A stretch of DNA of 64,000 bases from Pseudarthrobacter cellobiosi. Lineage in GTDB: Bacteria > Actinomycetota > Actinomycetes > Actinomycetales > Micrococcaceae. The notes under the pieces were generated by a model. The model was not told the origin of the DNA. It did not search any database and saw only the letters and a program-made list of their open reading frames with translations. The DNA lies in the NCBI RefSeq assembly GCF_023913755.1, contig NZ_JAMXBJ010000047.1, positions 62,001-126,000 of the forward strand, read 5' to 3'. Below are positions 33,483-44,317 of the stretch, in pieces; the stretch's first letter is position 1; each line of letters starts with the position of its first letter. The position numbers and the translations under genes are program-made.

Positions 33483-34752
33483 CCGGCCGGTGACCCTGGA
33501 CGCCGACGGCGGGGTGGGGCTGCGGGGCCGTCTCGTTACCGGCCGCCCGGGTGACGAAGTTATCGACGACGGCGCCGTGGTGATAGCCAGAGGGAACATC
33601 GTGTGGTGCGGCCCGACGGCGGACCTGCCGGCCGGTATGGGCGTCGCCATCCGGCAAGTGCCGCTGATCCTGCCCGGGCTCGTGGACGTGCACTGCCACG
33701 GTGCCGTGGGGCACACTTTCTCCGCGGATGCGGATGGTGCACGCCTGGCTGCCGGCCACCACGCAGCGCAGGGCACGACGTCGGTACTCGCCTCGCTCGT
33801 CTCGGCGCCGTCGCAGGTGCTACTGGAACAGATCGCTGTGCTGCGGGACCTGGTGCAGGACGGCACCCTGGCCGGCCTGCACCTGGAAGGGCCGTTCATC
33901 ACCACAAGCATGTGTGGGGCCCAGGACCCGGCAGCCATCATCGACGGCGACCCGGCGCTCCTGCAGCAGTGGCTTGAGGCGGGACGAGGGACCGTGCGGT
34001 CACTGACTCTTGCTCCGGAAACCCCGCACTTTGCCGAGCTGGTGCAGCTCTGCCGGGATCACGGCGTCGTGCCTTCCCTGGGCCACACCGCCGCCACGGC
34101 TTCCCGCACCAGGGAAGTCCTGGGCGGCGCAAACGGTGGGGTTGGCGGCCCGTGGTCGGCCACGCATCTGTTCAACCGGATGCCCCCGCTGGGCCACCGA
34201 ACGCCCGGGCCCATTGCGGTCCTGCTGCAGGCGGCCGAACAGTCACCCGGGCAGATGGTGCTGGAACTGATTGCCGACGGCGTGCACCTGGACCCGGAGA
34301 TCGTCCGCATGGTCTTCGGGCTGGTGGGACCCCGCTCCATTGCGCTCATTACGGATGCGATGGCAGCGGCGGGCATGTCCGACGGCCACTACACTCTCGG
34401 CAGCCTGGACGTGCTGGTCCAGGACCGTGTGGCACGGCTGGCCGGCACCGCCGACGCCGGTCCCGACGCCGGTCCCGGGGCGATCGCCGGGGCGACGAGC
34501 CTGCTGCTGGAAAACGTGCGCCGCTGCGTTGAATGGGGCGTTCCCCTGGCCGATGCCGTCATGGCGGCTACCTCAACCCCGGCGCGGCTGATGGGCCTGG
34601 ATCGGCCTGGCCCCAACCGGGTGGGAGCCATTGCCCAGGGTTTCCGGGCGGACGTGCTGGTGACCACCGAAGAACTTGAACTCGTGCAGGCCTACCGCGC
34701 CGGCACACCACAAACGCAGGAAAGGAATGACCGTGCAGATAGTTCTGTGTGA
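33472..34752 (+). CDS. nagA: N-acetylglucosamine-6-phosphate deacetylase
   Basis: 426 residues from the ATG at 33472, inside the end of the EIIC gene. Amidohydrolase fold: metal site VDVHCHGAVGHTF, HLEGPF, SLGHTAAT, ATHLFNRMPPLGHR, and the catalytic aspartate in LITDAMAAAG. It removes acetate from GlcNAc-6-P to give glucosamine-6-P in the cytoplasm. A short GPDAGPG repeat near residue 330 replaces part of the usual loop. It overlaps nagB by 26 bases. Confidence 0.95.
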   Translation: MPADRPVTLDADGGVGLRGRLVTGRPGDEVIDDGAVVIARGNIVWCGPTADLPAGMGVAIRQVPLILPGLVDVHCHGAVGHTFSADADGARLAAGHHAAQGTTSVLASLVSAPSQVLLEQIAVLRDLVQDGTLAGLHLEGPFITTSMCGAQDPAAIIDGDPALLQQWLEAGRGTVRSLTLAPETPHFAELVQLCRDHGVVPSLGHTAATASRTREVLGGANGGVGGPWSATHLFNRMPPLGHRTPGPIAVLLQAAEQSPGQMVLELIADGVHLDPEIVRMVFGLVGPRSIALITDAMAAAGMSDGHYTLGSLDVLVQDRVARLAGTADAGPDAGPGAIAGATSLLLENVRRCVEWGVPLADAVMAATSTPARLMGLDRPGPNRVGAIAQGFRADVLVTTEELELVQAYRAGTPQTQERNDRADSSV

Positions 34753-35545
34753 GTCCGCCGATCACGTAGGAGCCCGGGCGGCCGACATCATCGAGGCCAG
34801 GGTCCGCCAGGGTCCTGCCGTGCTGGGGCTGGCCACCGGCGGCTCCCCGCGATCCACCTACCAGGAGCTCATCCGGCGGCACCGCGAAGAGCAACTCAGC
34901 TTCAGCCAGGTCACCGGCTTCACGCTGGACGAATACGCGGGCCTGCCGCCGGAACGCGGCCAGTCGTACTACTCCACCATCCGGCGGGAGTTCGTCGACC
35001 AGGTGGACCTGCCCCTGGAACGGCTCTTTACCCCGCAGGGGGACGCGCCGGACCTGGTGGCCGAAGCTGACCGTTATGACGCAGCCATTGCCGGCGGCGG
35101 GGGTGTGGACATTCAGATCCTGGGCATCGGCGCCAACGGCCACATAGGCTTCAACGAGCCCACGTCGTCACTGGCTTCCCGCACAAGGGTGAAGACCCTC
35201 GCCGGGGCCACGCGGGCTGACAACGCGCGGTTCTTTTCCGACGGCGATGTTCCGCGGCTGTGCCTGACGCAGGGTCTCGGGACCATCCGCGACGCCAAAC
35301 TGGCAGTGCTGGTGGCGATGGGCGAGAACAAGGCCGCCGCTGTCCGGGCCATGGTGGAAGGGCCGGTCAGCGCCCACTGCCCCGCGTCGGTGCTCCAGCT
35401 GCACCGCCGGGCAGTTGTCATCCTGGACCCGGGAGCCGCTTCCCAGCTGAGCCTGCTGGACTACTACCGGGAAGCCCAGGAATTCAACGACAGGCTGGGC
35501 CAAACACCCACGAGGCCCTGGCTTCAGCAGCCGGTCAGCCGTTGA
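34727..35545 (+). CDS. nagB: Glucosamine-6-phosphate deaminase
   Basis: 272 residues from the ATG at 34727 (AGGAAAGGA upstream). Typical NagB: GLATGGSPRSTYQELI, FTLDEYAGLP, the active-site IQILGIGANGHIGFNEPTSS and TLAGATRADNARFF. It converts glucosamine-6-P to fructose-6-P and ammonia. The released ammonia can be captured by the glutamate dehydrogenase encoded next door. Last gene of the dre-controlled rightward operon. Confidence 0.95.
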   Translation: MTVQIVLCESADHVGARAADIIEARVRQGPAVLGLATGGSPRSTYQELIRRHREEQLSFSQVTGFTLDEYAGLPPERGQSYYSTIRREFVDQVDLPLERLFTPQGDAPDLVAEADRYDAAIAGGGGVDIQILGIGANGHIGFNEPTSSLASRTRVKTLAGATRADNARFFSDGDVPRLCLTQGLGTIRDAKLAVLVAMGENKAAAVRAMVEGPVSAHCPASVLQLHRRAVVILDPGAASQLSLLDYYREAQEFNDRLGQTPTRPWLQQPVSR

Positions 35546-35574
35546 GGTGTGTGACGCTCGTCGCCCAAAATTCC

Positions 35575-35591
35575 GCAAAATGAAATTTTGC
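35575..35591. promoter_or_regulatory. Palindrome GCAAAAT-GAA-ATTTTGC before gdhA
   Basis: Perfect 7-base arms (35575-35581 and 35585-35591) lie 41 bases upstream of the gdhA start, at the expected promoter position. It is a candidate operator for a nitrogen or amino-acid-responsive regulator; no regulator is adjacent. Confidence 0.5.
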
Positions 35592-35616
35592 TATCATGAC
35601 ATGGAATAACTGCTGA

Positions 35617-36969
<1,353 letters not shown>

Positions 36970-37038
36970 CGGCATGCCGGCAGTTTCTTGACCACGCATT
37001 TGCGGCGGTCGAGACATCGCCGCCCTGCACGAGACTGG

Positions 37039-37914
37039 TCAGCTGTGTGAGTAGAGCAAGGTGCCGTCCTGCACTTCCAGCACTGCGGCCCGAATGTGGC
37101 TGAGGTGGCTCTTGGGGTCCGCTGTCAGGATGAGGCCGTCAAGGTACTCCTGTCGGGTCCAGCCACCAGAGGCATCCTCAGAACGGTAGACCGCCTGCCC
37201 GCGCCATTCGTCCACGATCATCCAAAACTGGCCTCCAAGCTTGAACACCTTGGGTCCCTCGTGGGGGCGCCCCGGAAGCGCCAGCCCTTCAAGAACCCAC
37301 GACGTCGGATCGGCAGGCGTGCTGGTTACCGCACTGTACGTGTTAGATCTGCGGGCCTCGTCCTTTTACCAGAGCCGATGCAGACCGTCTCCGCAATGGG
37401 CCACGGCCGCATCGATGACGCGAGGGGAGTCCAGATCGATAGGCCCCAGGTGTTCCCAGGTAACCAGGTCCCGGCTGGCGAGCTGGACAATGGATGCGGT
37501 GCCGGTCCAGTCCGTACGGACGCCGCCGAGTACTGTCAGGTACATGATCCACTGGTCGCCGATCCGGACGACGTCGGGCGCCCACAAGGTGGCAGGCAGT
37601 TCGGTTCTCGGCGGAACCAGTCCGTCCAGGGTTCCTTGATACGCCCAAGTGAGTCCGCCGTCGGATGAGCGGGCCACTCCAATGGCCGTGCCGTGGACCC
37701 ACTCGACGCCGGTCAGCCCGGTTTCCATGGCCCGTCGCTGCGTGTAGAAAAGCACCCACTCGCCGGTCAGGTGGTCGGGTACCAGGACGGGATCTGTGGG
37801 GCCGTCCCAGATGGGATCCCGGTAGGGAATCCTGAAGGCATCAGCGCTGAGTGGCGAGACGCTGGATGCTGCAGGTTCACGGATTGAATCTGAAGCGGCG
37901 GCTTCGGTGCGCAC
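37039..37914 (-). pseudogene. GH43-like glycoside hydrolase family protein broken by an in-frame stop
   Basis: One continuous minus-strand frame of 291 codons is interrupted only by a TAA at 37368-37366. Upstream half: YRDPIWDGPTDPVLVPDH, WVLFYTQRR, ELPATLWAPDVVRIGDQWIM, a five-bladed-propeller layout of GH43/GH32-like enzymes. Downstream half resumes in the same frame as KDEARRSNTYSAVTST to the stop at 37039. The family has WYKDEA here, so a Tyr codon (TAC or TAT) has become TAA. A LacI-type operator precedes it. It is probably a recently inactivated carbohydrate enzyme unless the stop is read through or an assembly error. Confidence 0.8.
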
Positions 37915-37961
37915 GGGAATCTCCAGGTGGATGCGAAGTCAGAATTCCCTACAGCATATGC

Positions 37962-37977
37962 GGGAAAGTGCTTTCCC
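37962..37977. promoter_or_regulatory. LacI-type operator GGGAAAG-TG-CTTTCCC
   Basis: A 16-base palindrome lies 48 bases upstream of the broken GH43-like gene start. The form matches LacI-family carbohydrate operators (GGAAAGCGCTTTCC). The regulator is not in the window. Confidence 0.6.
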
Positions 37978-38006
37978 ACAGCTGCTTCCCGGCTGCGTGA
38001 CAGGGC

Positions 38007-39593
38007 TCAGCCAGTGTTAGCGCAGGGGACTGGAGGTGCCGCACCGGCCCCAGGCTGTTGTGTCAGCCAGAGGAAGTCGGGTGCGCATGGGAAAGGTGCC
38101 GGCTCTGCTTCTTGGAGGCGGCGCAGCCATTTCCGCTCCGGCTCTGGGTCTGCCGGCAGATGGCTTTCGGGCAGGGCGGGGCCAGGTTCCTTACTGGGGA
38201 GTTGGTTCACTATCTGGTTTGGCCAGATGGGTGGTTCCCAGTCGGGGTGTTCGCTGGCGTAGTGGCGGCCTGTGGGTGAAATCCAGCCGGGTGGTTCGGA
38301 GGAACTCGCCGTGGTGGGTTTCCAGGGTGTGGTGTGTTTGAGCCGGTGGTGCTTTGGGCAAGGCTGACCGAGATTGCTGACCCCGGTGGTTCCGCCCTGG
38401 TGCCAGGCGAGGAGGTGGTCGGCTTCGTTGTCCAGGGACTGGTTGCTGCAGCCGGGGAACGGGCACTTCCCATCCCGCAATCTAAGCCATTGGCGCATCG
38501 CTTTGGGGATCCGGTAGCTGTCACGGCCGATTTCCAGCGGTGCTCCGTCGCGGGGGTCGGTCAGGACGCGGTGGAGCGAATCGGCGCCGTCGGCGACGAG
38601 GGCGCGGGCCAAGGACGGCGGGATGGGCCCGTACCCATCGAGCATCGCGGGTTCATCAGTCAGGCCCATCAGCGCAAACACCGGCACGGTCACGAGGACC
38701 TGGGCTTTGGGTGACGGGATCAGATCGGCATGCCCGCCCAGAAGCCAAGCCGCGGCGCTGTCGGCGCGGAGCTGAGCGAGGGTCCTGGACTCGGTGGGGC
38801 CCTGCAAGGCTCGGGCGGCGGTGGTGGCGCGGCCCCAGATCCCGGAGGCCTGATCGGCCGGGAGGTAGGCGGAGAGCCAGGCCATGCCGCCCCGGTCCGG
38901 AGAGTACTCAAGCCGCCGGTCCGCCGCGCTGCGGGTGTGGCGTTTTTCGATGCTGTCCGGGTGGTGGCGTTCGCGCCAGGTCCGGGCTTTGGCGCGGAAC
39001 CGGGACGGGATCATCTCCCCGGCCGGGCCACCCCTCGCCGTGCTGGGCGCGTCCGGGTCCAGGAAATGCGCTTCCAACGCCCGGGCACCCACGGGGTCCA
39101 GGTTGAGGGTTTCGTCGGCCATGATCCGGGCGTGCTGCCACGAAATGGTCCCTGCTTCCAGGGCGGCGAGGGTCAATGGCAGAGCGGTGGTCAGGCGGTG
39201 TGCTTCGCCCAGCAGCGCGTCACCCGTGCGTTCACTGACGGTCAGGGCGCAGGCGACCTCGGCCACGATGCCCATGTCCTGGGCGGTCTGCTCCTGAGGG
39301 GAAGTGATGGGCGCCGCGATGGTCTGGGCGGCCTCGTCGTAACCGCTGGCGGCATGGACCTTCACGGCAGCGAACATGGCTTCCATCCCCACGGTCCCCG
39401 ACAAGACGGTCAGGCAAAGCTCAGCCTGCCAGCGAGCCTGGTCCCCACCCGTCGCGGACGGACCAGTCACTGAAGGGGCATCAGCGGGACCAGATGCAGC
39501 TGGGCAGGCGGCCGTCCCACGAAGCATGCCGGCCATCTGCAGAGCAGAGGCCGCGATGGTCTCCAGAATCTCTGCCGCTGCGGTGTTGTCCAT
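38007..39593 (-). CDS. DUF222 / HNH endonuclease domain protein
   Basis: 528 residues. An N-terminal helical DUF222 (13E12-like) region spans about residues 60-330, followed by an HNH nuclease motif near residues 385-435: CPFPGCSNQSLDNEADHLLAWHQGG then NLGQPCPKHHRLKH. The zinc Cys pairs and catalytic ADH are intact, so nuclease activity is possible. Such genes are multicopy in Arthrobacter and relatives and are often associated with mobile DNA, though no element ends are visible here. True role unknown. The ATG at 39593 is preceded by AGG. Confidence 0.9.
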   Translation of the reverse strand: MDNTAAAEILETIAASALQMAGMLRGTAACPAASGPADAPSVTGPSATGGDQARWQAELCLTVLSGTVGMEAMFAAVKVHAASGYDEAAQTIAAPITSPQEQTAQDMGIVAEVACALTVSERTGDALLGEAHRLTTALPLTLAALEAGTISWQHARIMADETLNLDPVGARALEAHFLDPDAPSTARGGPAGEMIPSRFRAKARTWRERHHPDSIEKRHTRSAADRRLEYSPDRGGMAWLSAYLPADQASGIWGRATTAARALQGPTESRTLAQLRADSAAAWLLGGHADLIPSPKAQVLVTVPVFALMGLTDEPAMLDGYGPIPPSLARALVADGADSLHRVLTDPRDGAPLEIGRDSYRIPKAMRQWLRLRDGKCPFPGCSNQSLDNEADHLLAWHQGGTTGVSNLGQPCPKHHRLKHTTPWKPTTASSSEPPGWISPTGRHYASEHPDWEPPIWPNQIVNQLPSKEPGPALPESHLPADPEPERKWLRRLQEAEPAPFPCAPDFLWLTQQPGAGAAPPVPCANTG

Positions 39594-39787
39594 ACCTCCA
39601 TCATGTCGAGGGGGTACGACATTTTAGGTTGGCAGCGTGACCACCCGAAAGGAATTTCGGAATCTTCCCCAAACGCAGGGCCTTCCGGCTCTCAAGCGCC
39701 CCGGCGAGGCTTCCGAGTCCCAGCCGGCCCAGGCATGCGGGCCAGCGTGACGGGTCGGGTGACAGACTCCACACCCCGGCATGAGAG

Positions 39788-40588
39788 GTGAGAACGTCCC
39801 GCGCCAGTAGCGTGTTCACCTCCGCCGCACTCCTGAAGGACATAACCATCAACCGCTCCGCCGCCACCAAGGCACTGACGCTGTTCACCACTCTGCTTCT
39901 CTCCAGCGCCCTCACCGGTTGTGACGCCGCAGCCCAGGCCGCAACGCAGGCCGCAAACAAGGCGGCCGAAGCTGTCAGGGAAGCACCGCCGTCGGGCAAC
40001 GCCGGCGAATTATCTGTGAGCCCAGCCGACGTGGCAACGGCCCTCGCCCAGCTGGAGACTATCCCGGTGAAGGGGCGCGCACCCAAGACCGGCTACACCC
40101 GCGAGGAATTCGGCCCCCCGTGGGCGGACGTCGACCGGAACGGCTGCGATACCCGAAACGACATCCTCGCCAGGGACCTCGACGGCGAGACGTTCAAGCC
40201 CGGTACACAGAACTGCGTCGTTGCCACCGGTACGCTGGCCGACAAGTACACCGGCACAACCATCAACTTCGTCCGCGGCAACACCACCAGCTCCGCCGTC
40301 CAGATCGACCACCTCATCGCCCTCAGCGACGCCTGGCAAAAGGGCGCCCAGCAGCTCAGCGCCGAACAGCGCAGGCAGCTGGCCAACGATCCCCTGAACC
40401 TCCTGGCTGCCAACGGGGCAACCAACAGCGCCAAGGGCGACAAGGATGCGGCCACCTGGCTCCCGCCAAACAAGGCGTTCCGGTGCGAATACGTAGCCCG
40501 CCAGACCGCCGTGAAGGCCAACTACAGCCTGTGGGTCACCCAGGCCGAGCACGACGCGATCGCCGGTATCCTGACAGCCTGCAGTTAG
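39788..40588 (+). CDS. Secreted lipoprotein with DUF1524/HNH nuclease-like domain
   Basis: 266 residues from a GTG at 39788. A signal with lipobox SSALTGC (Cys near 45) predicts export and lipid anchoring. The C-terminal domain has the DUF1524 pattern: WADVDRNGCDTRNDILARDL, the catalytic VQIDHLIALSDAWQKGA (Asp-His) and NDPLNLLAANGATNSAKGDK with NPxN-like and K-GD-K residues, then WLPPN. This matches extracellular actinobacterial nucleases of the GmrSD/HNH fold. It probably degrades DNA outside the cell for nutrient use. It converges on the SNF2 gene with 13 bases between them. Confidence 0.88.
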   Translation: MRTSRASSVFTSAALLKDITINRSAATKALTLFTTLLLSSALTGCDAAAQAATQAANKAAEAVREAPPSGNAGELSVSPADVATALAQLETIPVKGRAPKTGYTREEFGPPWADVDRNGCDTRNDILARDLDGETFKPGTQNCVVATGTLADKYTGTTINFVRGNTTSSAVQIDHLIALSDAWQKGAQQLSAEQRRQLANDPLNLLAANGATNSAKGDKDAATWLPPNKAFRCEYVARQTAVKANYSLWVTQAEHDAIAGILTACS

Positions 40589-40601
40589 GCCTTGATCGCG
40601 C

Positions 40602-43600
40602 TCAGTCCTTGAACAGCCCCGCGAGGTCCTCGGCCGTGATCGACCCGCTGGACAGGGCGTCGCCCTCCATCACATCCGCGAACAGCTGCGACTTCCGGGC
40701 CTTCAGCGCCATGACCTTTTCCTCGATCGTGTCCTTGGCCACCAGCCGGTAGACCATGACATTCCGAGCTTGCCCGATCCGGTGCGTCCGGTCCACGGCC
40801 TGCGCCTCGGACGCGGGGTTCCACCAGGGATCGAGTAGGAAAACGTAGTCGGCCTCGGTCAGGTTGAGCCCAAATCCGCCGGCCTTCAAAGAAATCAGGA
40901 ACACCGGCGCGCTGCCGTTCTTGAATTCGTTGACGACGTCGGTTCGGTTCCGGGTGCCGCCGTCGAGATAGCAGAACTCGATCTTCTCCTCCACAAGCCG
41001 CTCGCGGACCTTGCCCAGGAACCCGGTGAACTGGCTGAAGATCAGCGCCCGGTGGCCCTCGGCCACCAGGTCCTCCAGCTGCTCGAACAGCACGTCCAGT
41101 TTGCTGGAGCGGACGCCGGACAGCGACGGATCCACCAGCGACGCGTCCAGGCTGAGCTGGCGGAGCAGGGTCAGGGACTGGAAGATGGTGAACCGGTTCT
41201 TGTTCACGTCCTCGATCAGGCCCAGGATCTTCTGCCGTTCCCTCTGCAGATGCGTCTGGTAGACCTTCTGGTGGCGCGGGTTCAGCACCACCTCCAGGAT
41301 CTGCTCCTGCTTGGGCGGCAGGTCCTTGATGACCTGGTCCTTGGTGCGGCGCATCATCAGCGGGCGGACCCGACGGCGGAGCTTGTCCAGCTGCCCCTTG
41401 TCGCCGTTCTTTTCCACCGGCTTCTGGTAGTACTCAGCGAACCGCTTGGGGCTTGAAAACAGGCCCGGCGCCACGATGGAGGTCAGCGCCCAGAACTCCA
41501 TGAGGTTGTTCTCCAACGGCGTGCCGGTGATGGCCAGCTTGAACGCCGCGGGCAGCTTCCGCGCGCATTGGTAGGCCTTGGACTGGTGGTTCTTCACGAA
41601 CTGGGCTTCGTCGAGCACCAGACCCGCCCAGGTCTTGGAGGCATAGGAATCGTAGTCGATCCGGAACAGCGCGTAGGACGTGATCACGATGTCCGCGCCG
41701 GCGAGTTCAACGGCCGCGTCCTGGCTGTTTTTGGCGAACGTTTCGCTCACGATACGGACCGTGAGGCCGGGAGCGAAGCGTGCGGCTTCCGCCGCCCAGT
41801 TGCCCACGACGCTGGTGGGGGCAACCACCAAAAAGGGAGTCCCGCCGTCGGACGCCGGAACGTCGGACGCTGCTACTTGAGCCGGCGCGCCCGCTGCTGA
41901 ACCCGGAGCCGTGCCAGCCGCCGCAAGCTCAGCAGCCTGTTCCTTCGCGGCGCACATCAGGGCGAGTGCCTGCACGGTCTTGCCCAGGCCCATGTCGTCG
42001 GCGAGGATCCCGCCCAGGCTGTGCCGATACAGGAAGCTGAGCCAGTTGTAGCCTTCCAGCTGGTACGGCCGGAGCTCCGCATTGAGCGAGGCAGGCAGCG
42101 GCAGCCCGTTGATCCCGCCTTCAAGCAGCCCGCCCACGGCCTCACGCCAGGCTGCTGCCTGCTCGTCCACGATGCCCAGCTGCGCGAGCTCGTCCCAGAG
42201 CCCGGCCTGGAAACGGCTGATCTGCAGCGGGGCATCCTTGTTGTCCTGCAGCGAGCGGGCCTCCTCGATCAGGGCGCGCAGCTGGTGCAGTTCGGGGAGG
42301 TCCAGCGAGAAGTAGGCGCCGCTGGGCAGCAGCATCTTGGTCTGGCCTGCGGCAAGCGCGGAGAATACGGCGGCAAAAGAAACCGGCTGCCCCTCCAAAG
42401 AGATCTGGATGCCAAGGTCGAACCAGTCGCGCTGTTCGGTGGCCTTCGTGGAGATGGAAACGACCGGCGCTTCCTCGGCCTCGCGGTAGTCGGCGATGTC
42501 GCCGGCAGTGTCCACCGATACGTCCGGCGCGTTGCGGAGCTCGGGCAGGACGTCCTCGGTGAACGCCAGCGTGTCCAGGCCGTTCAGTTCGGCGGACGCG
42601 GACAGGCGGGGCGTGCCCCAGCCGCCGGTGGCCGATTCGCCCAGGGCTGGAACAACGTTCCACGGCTGGCCGATGCCCTCCAGGATGCGGGCCTCGGCGG
42701 TGTCGTCGCGGTAGCCGTGGTCGCCGGGGTGCCGCCACAGCGGTTGGGCCGTGACCAGGTTTCCGGACTTGTAGTGCCATTCCCAGTGCAGCCGGACCCG
42801 GTGGTCCGCGCCGTAGTTGGCCAGCAGGGAAAGGGTCGGGAGGGCCAGGGCGGGCAGAGCCACCGACTCGTCCGTCGCCGTGACCCGGGCTGCCTGCTTG
42901 AGCTTCGGGTAGAAGCCGGTGAGGAAGCGCGTCTCGTCCTTCGCCGGAATGTGCAGCGTGCTGCCGGCCGTGACGAAGGTCAGCAGCTCCTCGCTCAGCC
43001 CGCTCTCCAGCGGGGCCAGCGTGATCACATTCTCCGCGGACACACCGGGCAAAGCCTCCCCGCCCGTGGTCAGGAAAATGCCGTGCGCGGGGCGGCCAAT
43101 GGTCCCCACCGACGCCGGATCAACGTCTTCCCCCTCAACGGTGATGGTGGGCGCGAGCTCCAGCCCGCCGTCGTCGGCCCCTGTGCCGGGAGCTACTGTG
43201 CCGGGAGCGACCTCCGGGGTGGCAGTGGCGGGATTGCCGGCGTCACTGGAAGGCGAGCCGTATCGGCTCAAATTAAGCCCGACGGCGGCGGGAGACTCCG
43301 CGAGCCGCACGGGCTCAGTGCCGCGGCTGTGAACCAAGGCGAGGCCGATCTTTTTGGCGTCGACGAGCAGGCCCCACATGTTCTTCCCGGCGAACGTGTT
43401 CAGGCCCAGCCACAGCGCGGAGGAGTTATGAACCCGGTTGGCGGCGGCGGTGTGTGCGGCCAGGAATGCCTGCATCCACTCGATGTGCGCCTCGTTGCAT
43501 TCGCGGCGGAAGTTCAGGTAGCTCAGGGTGTTCCAGGAGACGTCGCCGCGGATCCACTTGCCCTTGGCGCCCATGATCACGGGCCGGGCCTTGAGCTGGC

Positions 43601-44189
43601 GGACGCTGCGGAGCGGGTCGCGGCGGCCTGTGTAGGAGAAGTGCGGCGCCGGTTCCTCGATCTCGAACTGGAGGGCCAGCGGGATGCCGCTGATGGACTG
43701 GGTGATGCCCGGCTGCGAAATGAGCGGGCTGAGGGCCTGCTCCCAGTCGGCCAGGTCCAGGTTGGCGGGTTGGCGGGAAAGCCGGGAAACTTCAGCCGGG
43801 GCCAGGAGCTGGACGCGGATGGCCGGGTTGTCCTCGGCGGCGAACAGCAGCGCGGCCACGTGCTTGCAGTCCTTGCGGACGGGGCAGCTGCAGACACCCA
43901 CGGTGCAGCTCCAGCCGCCCGATTTCCGCACCAGCTTGGCCGTGGTGGAGTAGGGGACATCGGCACCTCCCCGGACCTTGCCCAGCATCAGCCCGGTGGC
44001 GGCGTCGAACGACATTCCGGCAACCCGGCTGCCCATGGCATACGCCAACCCGGCCGCGAGGGAGCGGTCGTTAATGGCGGGGGTCTGTATTGCCAGTGCC
44101 GCACTCTCGTCCGGTTGGGATGGCATGGTGCGCGCTACTTTCAGCTGGCCACGGGGGTGCCGTGTCCGATCGGAGGTTATCTGCTTCAT
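40602..44189 (-). CDS. SWIM zinc-finger SNF2 family helicase
   Basis: 1195 residues. A SWIM zinc finger near residues 95-115 (CSCPVRKDCKHVAALLF) is followed by a long bacterial SNF2 accessory region, then the ATPase: Walker A ADDMGLGKTVQALALM (about residue 730), DEAQ box VLDEAQFVKN, TGTPLENNLMEFWAL, and helicase-C GFGLNLTEADYVFLLDPWWNPA with AVDRTHRIGQ. A Gln/Ala-rich insert containing PGSAAGAPAQVAASDVPASD splits the helicase N-lobe. It is a cytoplasmic DNA translocase of the HepA/RapA kind with unknown target. A second ATG at 44126 is an alternative start; neither has a strong ribosome site. Confidence 0.93.
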   Translation of the reverse strand: MKQITSDRTRHPRGQLKVARTMPSQPDESAALAIQTPAINDRSLAAGLAYAMGSRVAGMSFDAATGLMLGKVRGGADVPYSTTAKLVRKSGGWSCTVGVCSCPVRKDCKHVAALLFAAEDNPAIRVQLLAPAEVSRLSRQPANLDLADWEQALSPLISQPGITQSISGIPLALQFEIEEPAPHFSYTGRRDPLRSVRQLKARPVIMGAKGKWIRGDVSWNTLSYLNFRRECNEAHIEWMQAFLAAHTAAANRVHNSSALWLGLNTFAGKNMWGLLVDAKKIGLALVHSRGTEPVRLAESPAAVGLNLSRYGSPSSDAGNPATATPEVAPGTVAPGTGADDGGLELAPTITVEGEDVDPASVGTIGRPAHGIFLTTGGEALPGVSAENVITLAPLESGLSEELLTFVTAGSTLHIPAKDETRFLTGFYPKLKQAARVTATDESVALPALALPTLSLLANYGADHRVRLHWEWHYKSGNLVTAQPLWRHPGDHGYRDDTAEARILEGIGQPWNVVPALGESATGGWGTPRLSASAELNGLDTLAFTEDVLPELRNAPDVSVDTAGDIADYREAEEAPVVSISTKATEQRDWFDLGIQISLEGQPVSFAAVFSALAAGQTKMLLPSGAYFSLDLPELHQLRALIEEARSLQDNKDAPLQISRFQAGLWDELAQLGIVDEQAAAWREAVGGLLEGGINGLPLPASLNAELRPYQLEGYNWLSFLYRHSLGGILADDMGLGKTVQALALMCAAKEQAAELAAAGTAPGSAAGAPAQVAASDVPASDGGTPFLVVAPTSVVGNWAAEAARFAPGLTVRIVSETFAKNSQDAAVELAGADIVITSYALFRIDYDSYASKTWAGLVLDEAQFVKNHQSKAYQCARKLPAAFKLAITGTPLENNLMEFWALTSIVAPGLFSSPKRFAEYYQKPVEKNGDKGQLDKLRRRVRPLMMRRTKDQVIKDLPPKQEQILEVVLNPRHQKVYQTHLQRERQKILGLIEDVNKNRFTIFQSLTLLRQLSLDASLVDPSLSGVRSSKLDVLFEQLEDLVAEGHRALIFSQFTGFLGKVRERLVEEKIEFCYLDGGTRNRTDVVNEFKNGSAPVFLISLKAGGFGLNLTEADYVFLLDPWWNPASEAQAVDRTHRIGQARNVMVYRLVAKDTIEEKVMALKARKSQLFADVMEGDALSSGSITAEDLAGLFKD

Positions 44190-44317
44190 CTTAGTTCGCC
44201 CGGCGGGAGCCTGAAACTTCGCCTGACGTTCACTTCCGCCTCAACACGGCGCCGCCCCCGCCGACGTAGCGTGAAAGTGTCCCTAGCAGCACCCGGCATT
44301 CAGCAGTGAGGAATCCC

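Noticed and set aside
38007-39593. DUF222/HNH gene as proof of a mobile element
   Set aside because: No terminal repeats, integrase or target duplication are visible; such genes are common chromosomal residents in this group.
42021-44309. 762-codon plus-strand frame opposite the SNF2 gene
   Set aside because: Shadow of the SNF2 coding frame: Gly/Arg/Gln-rich with no domain, while SNF2 motifs are all present on the other strand.
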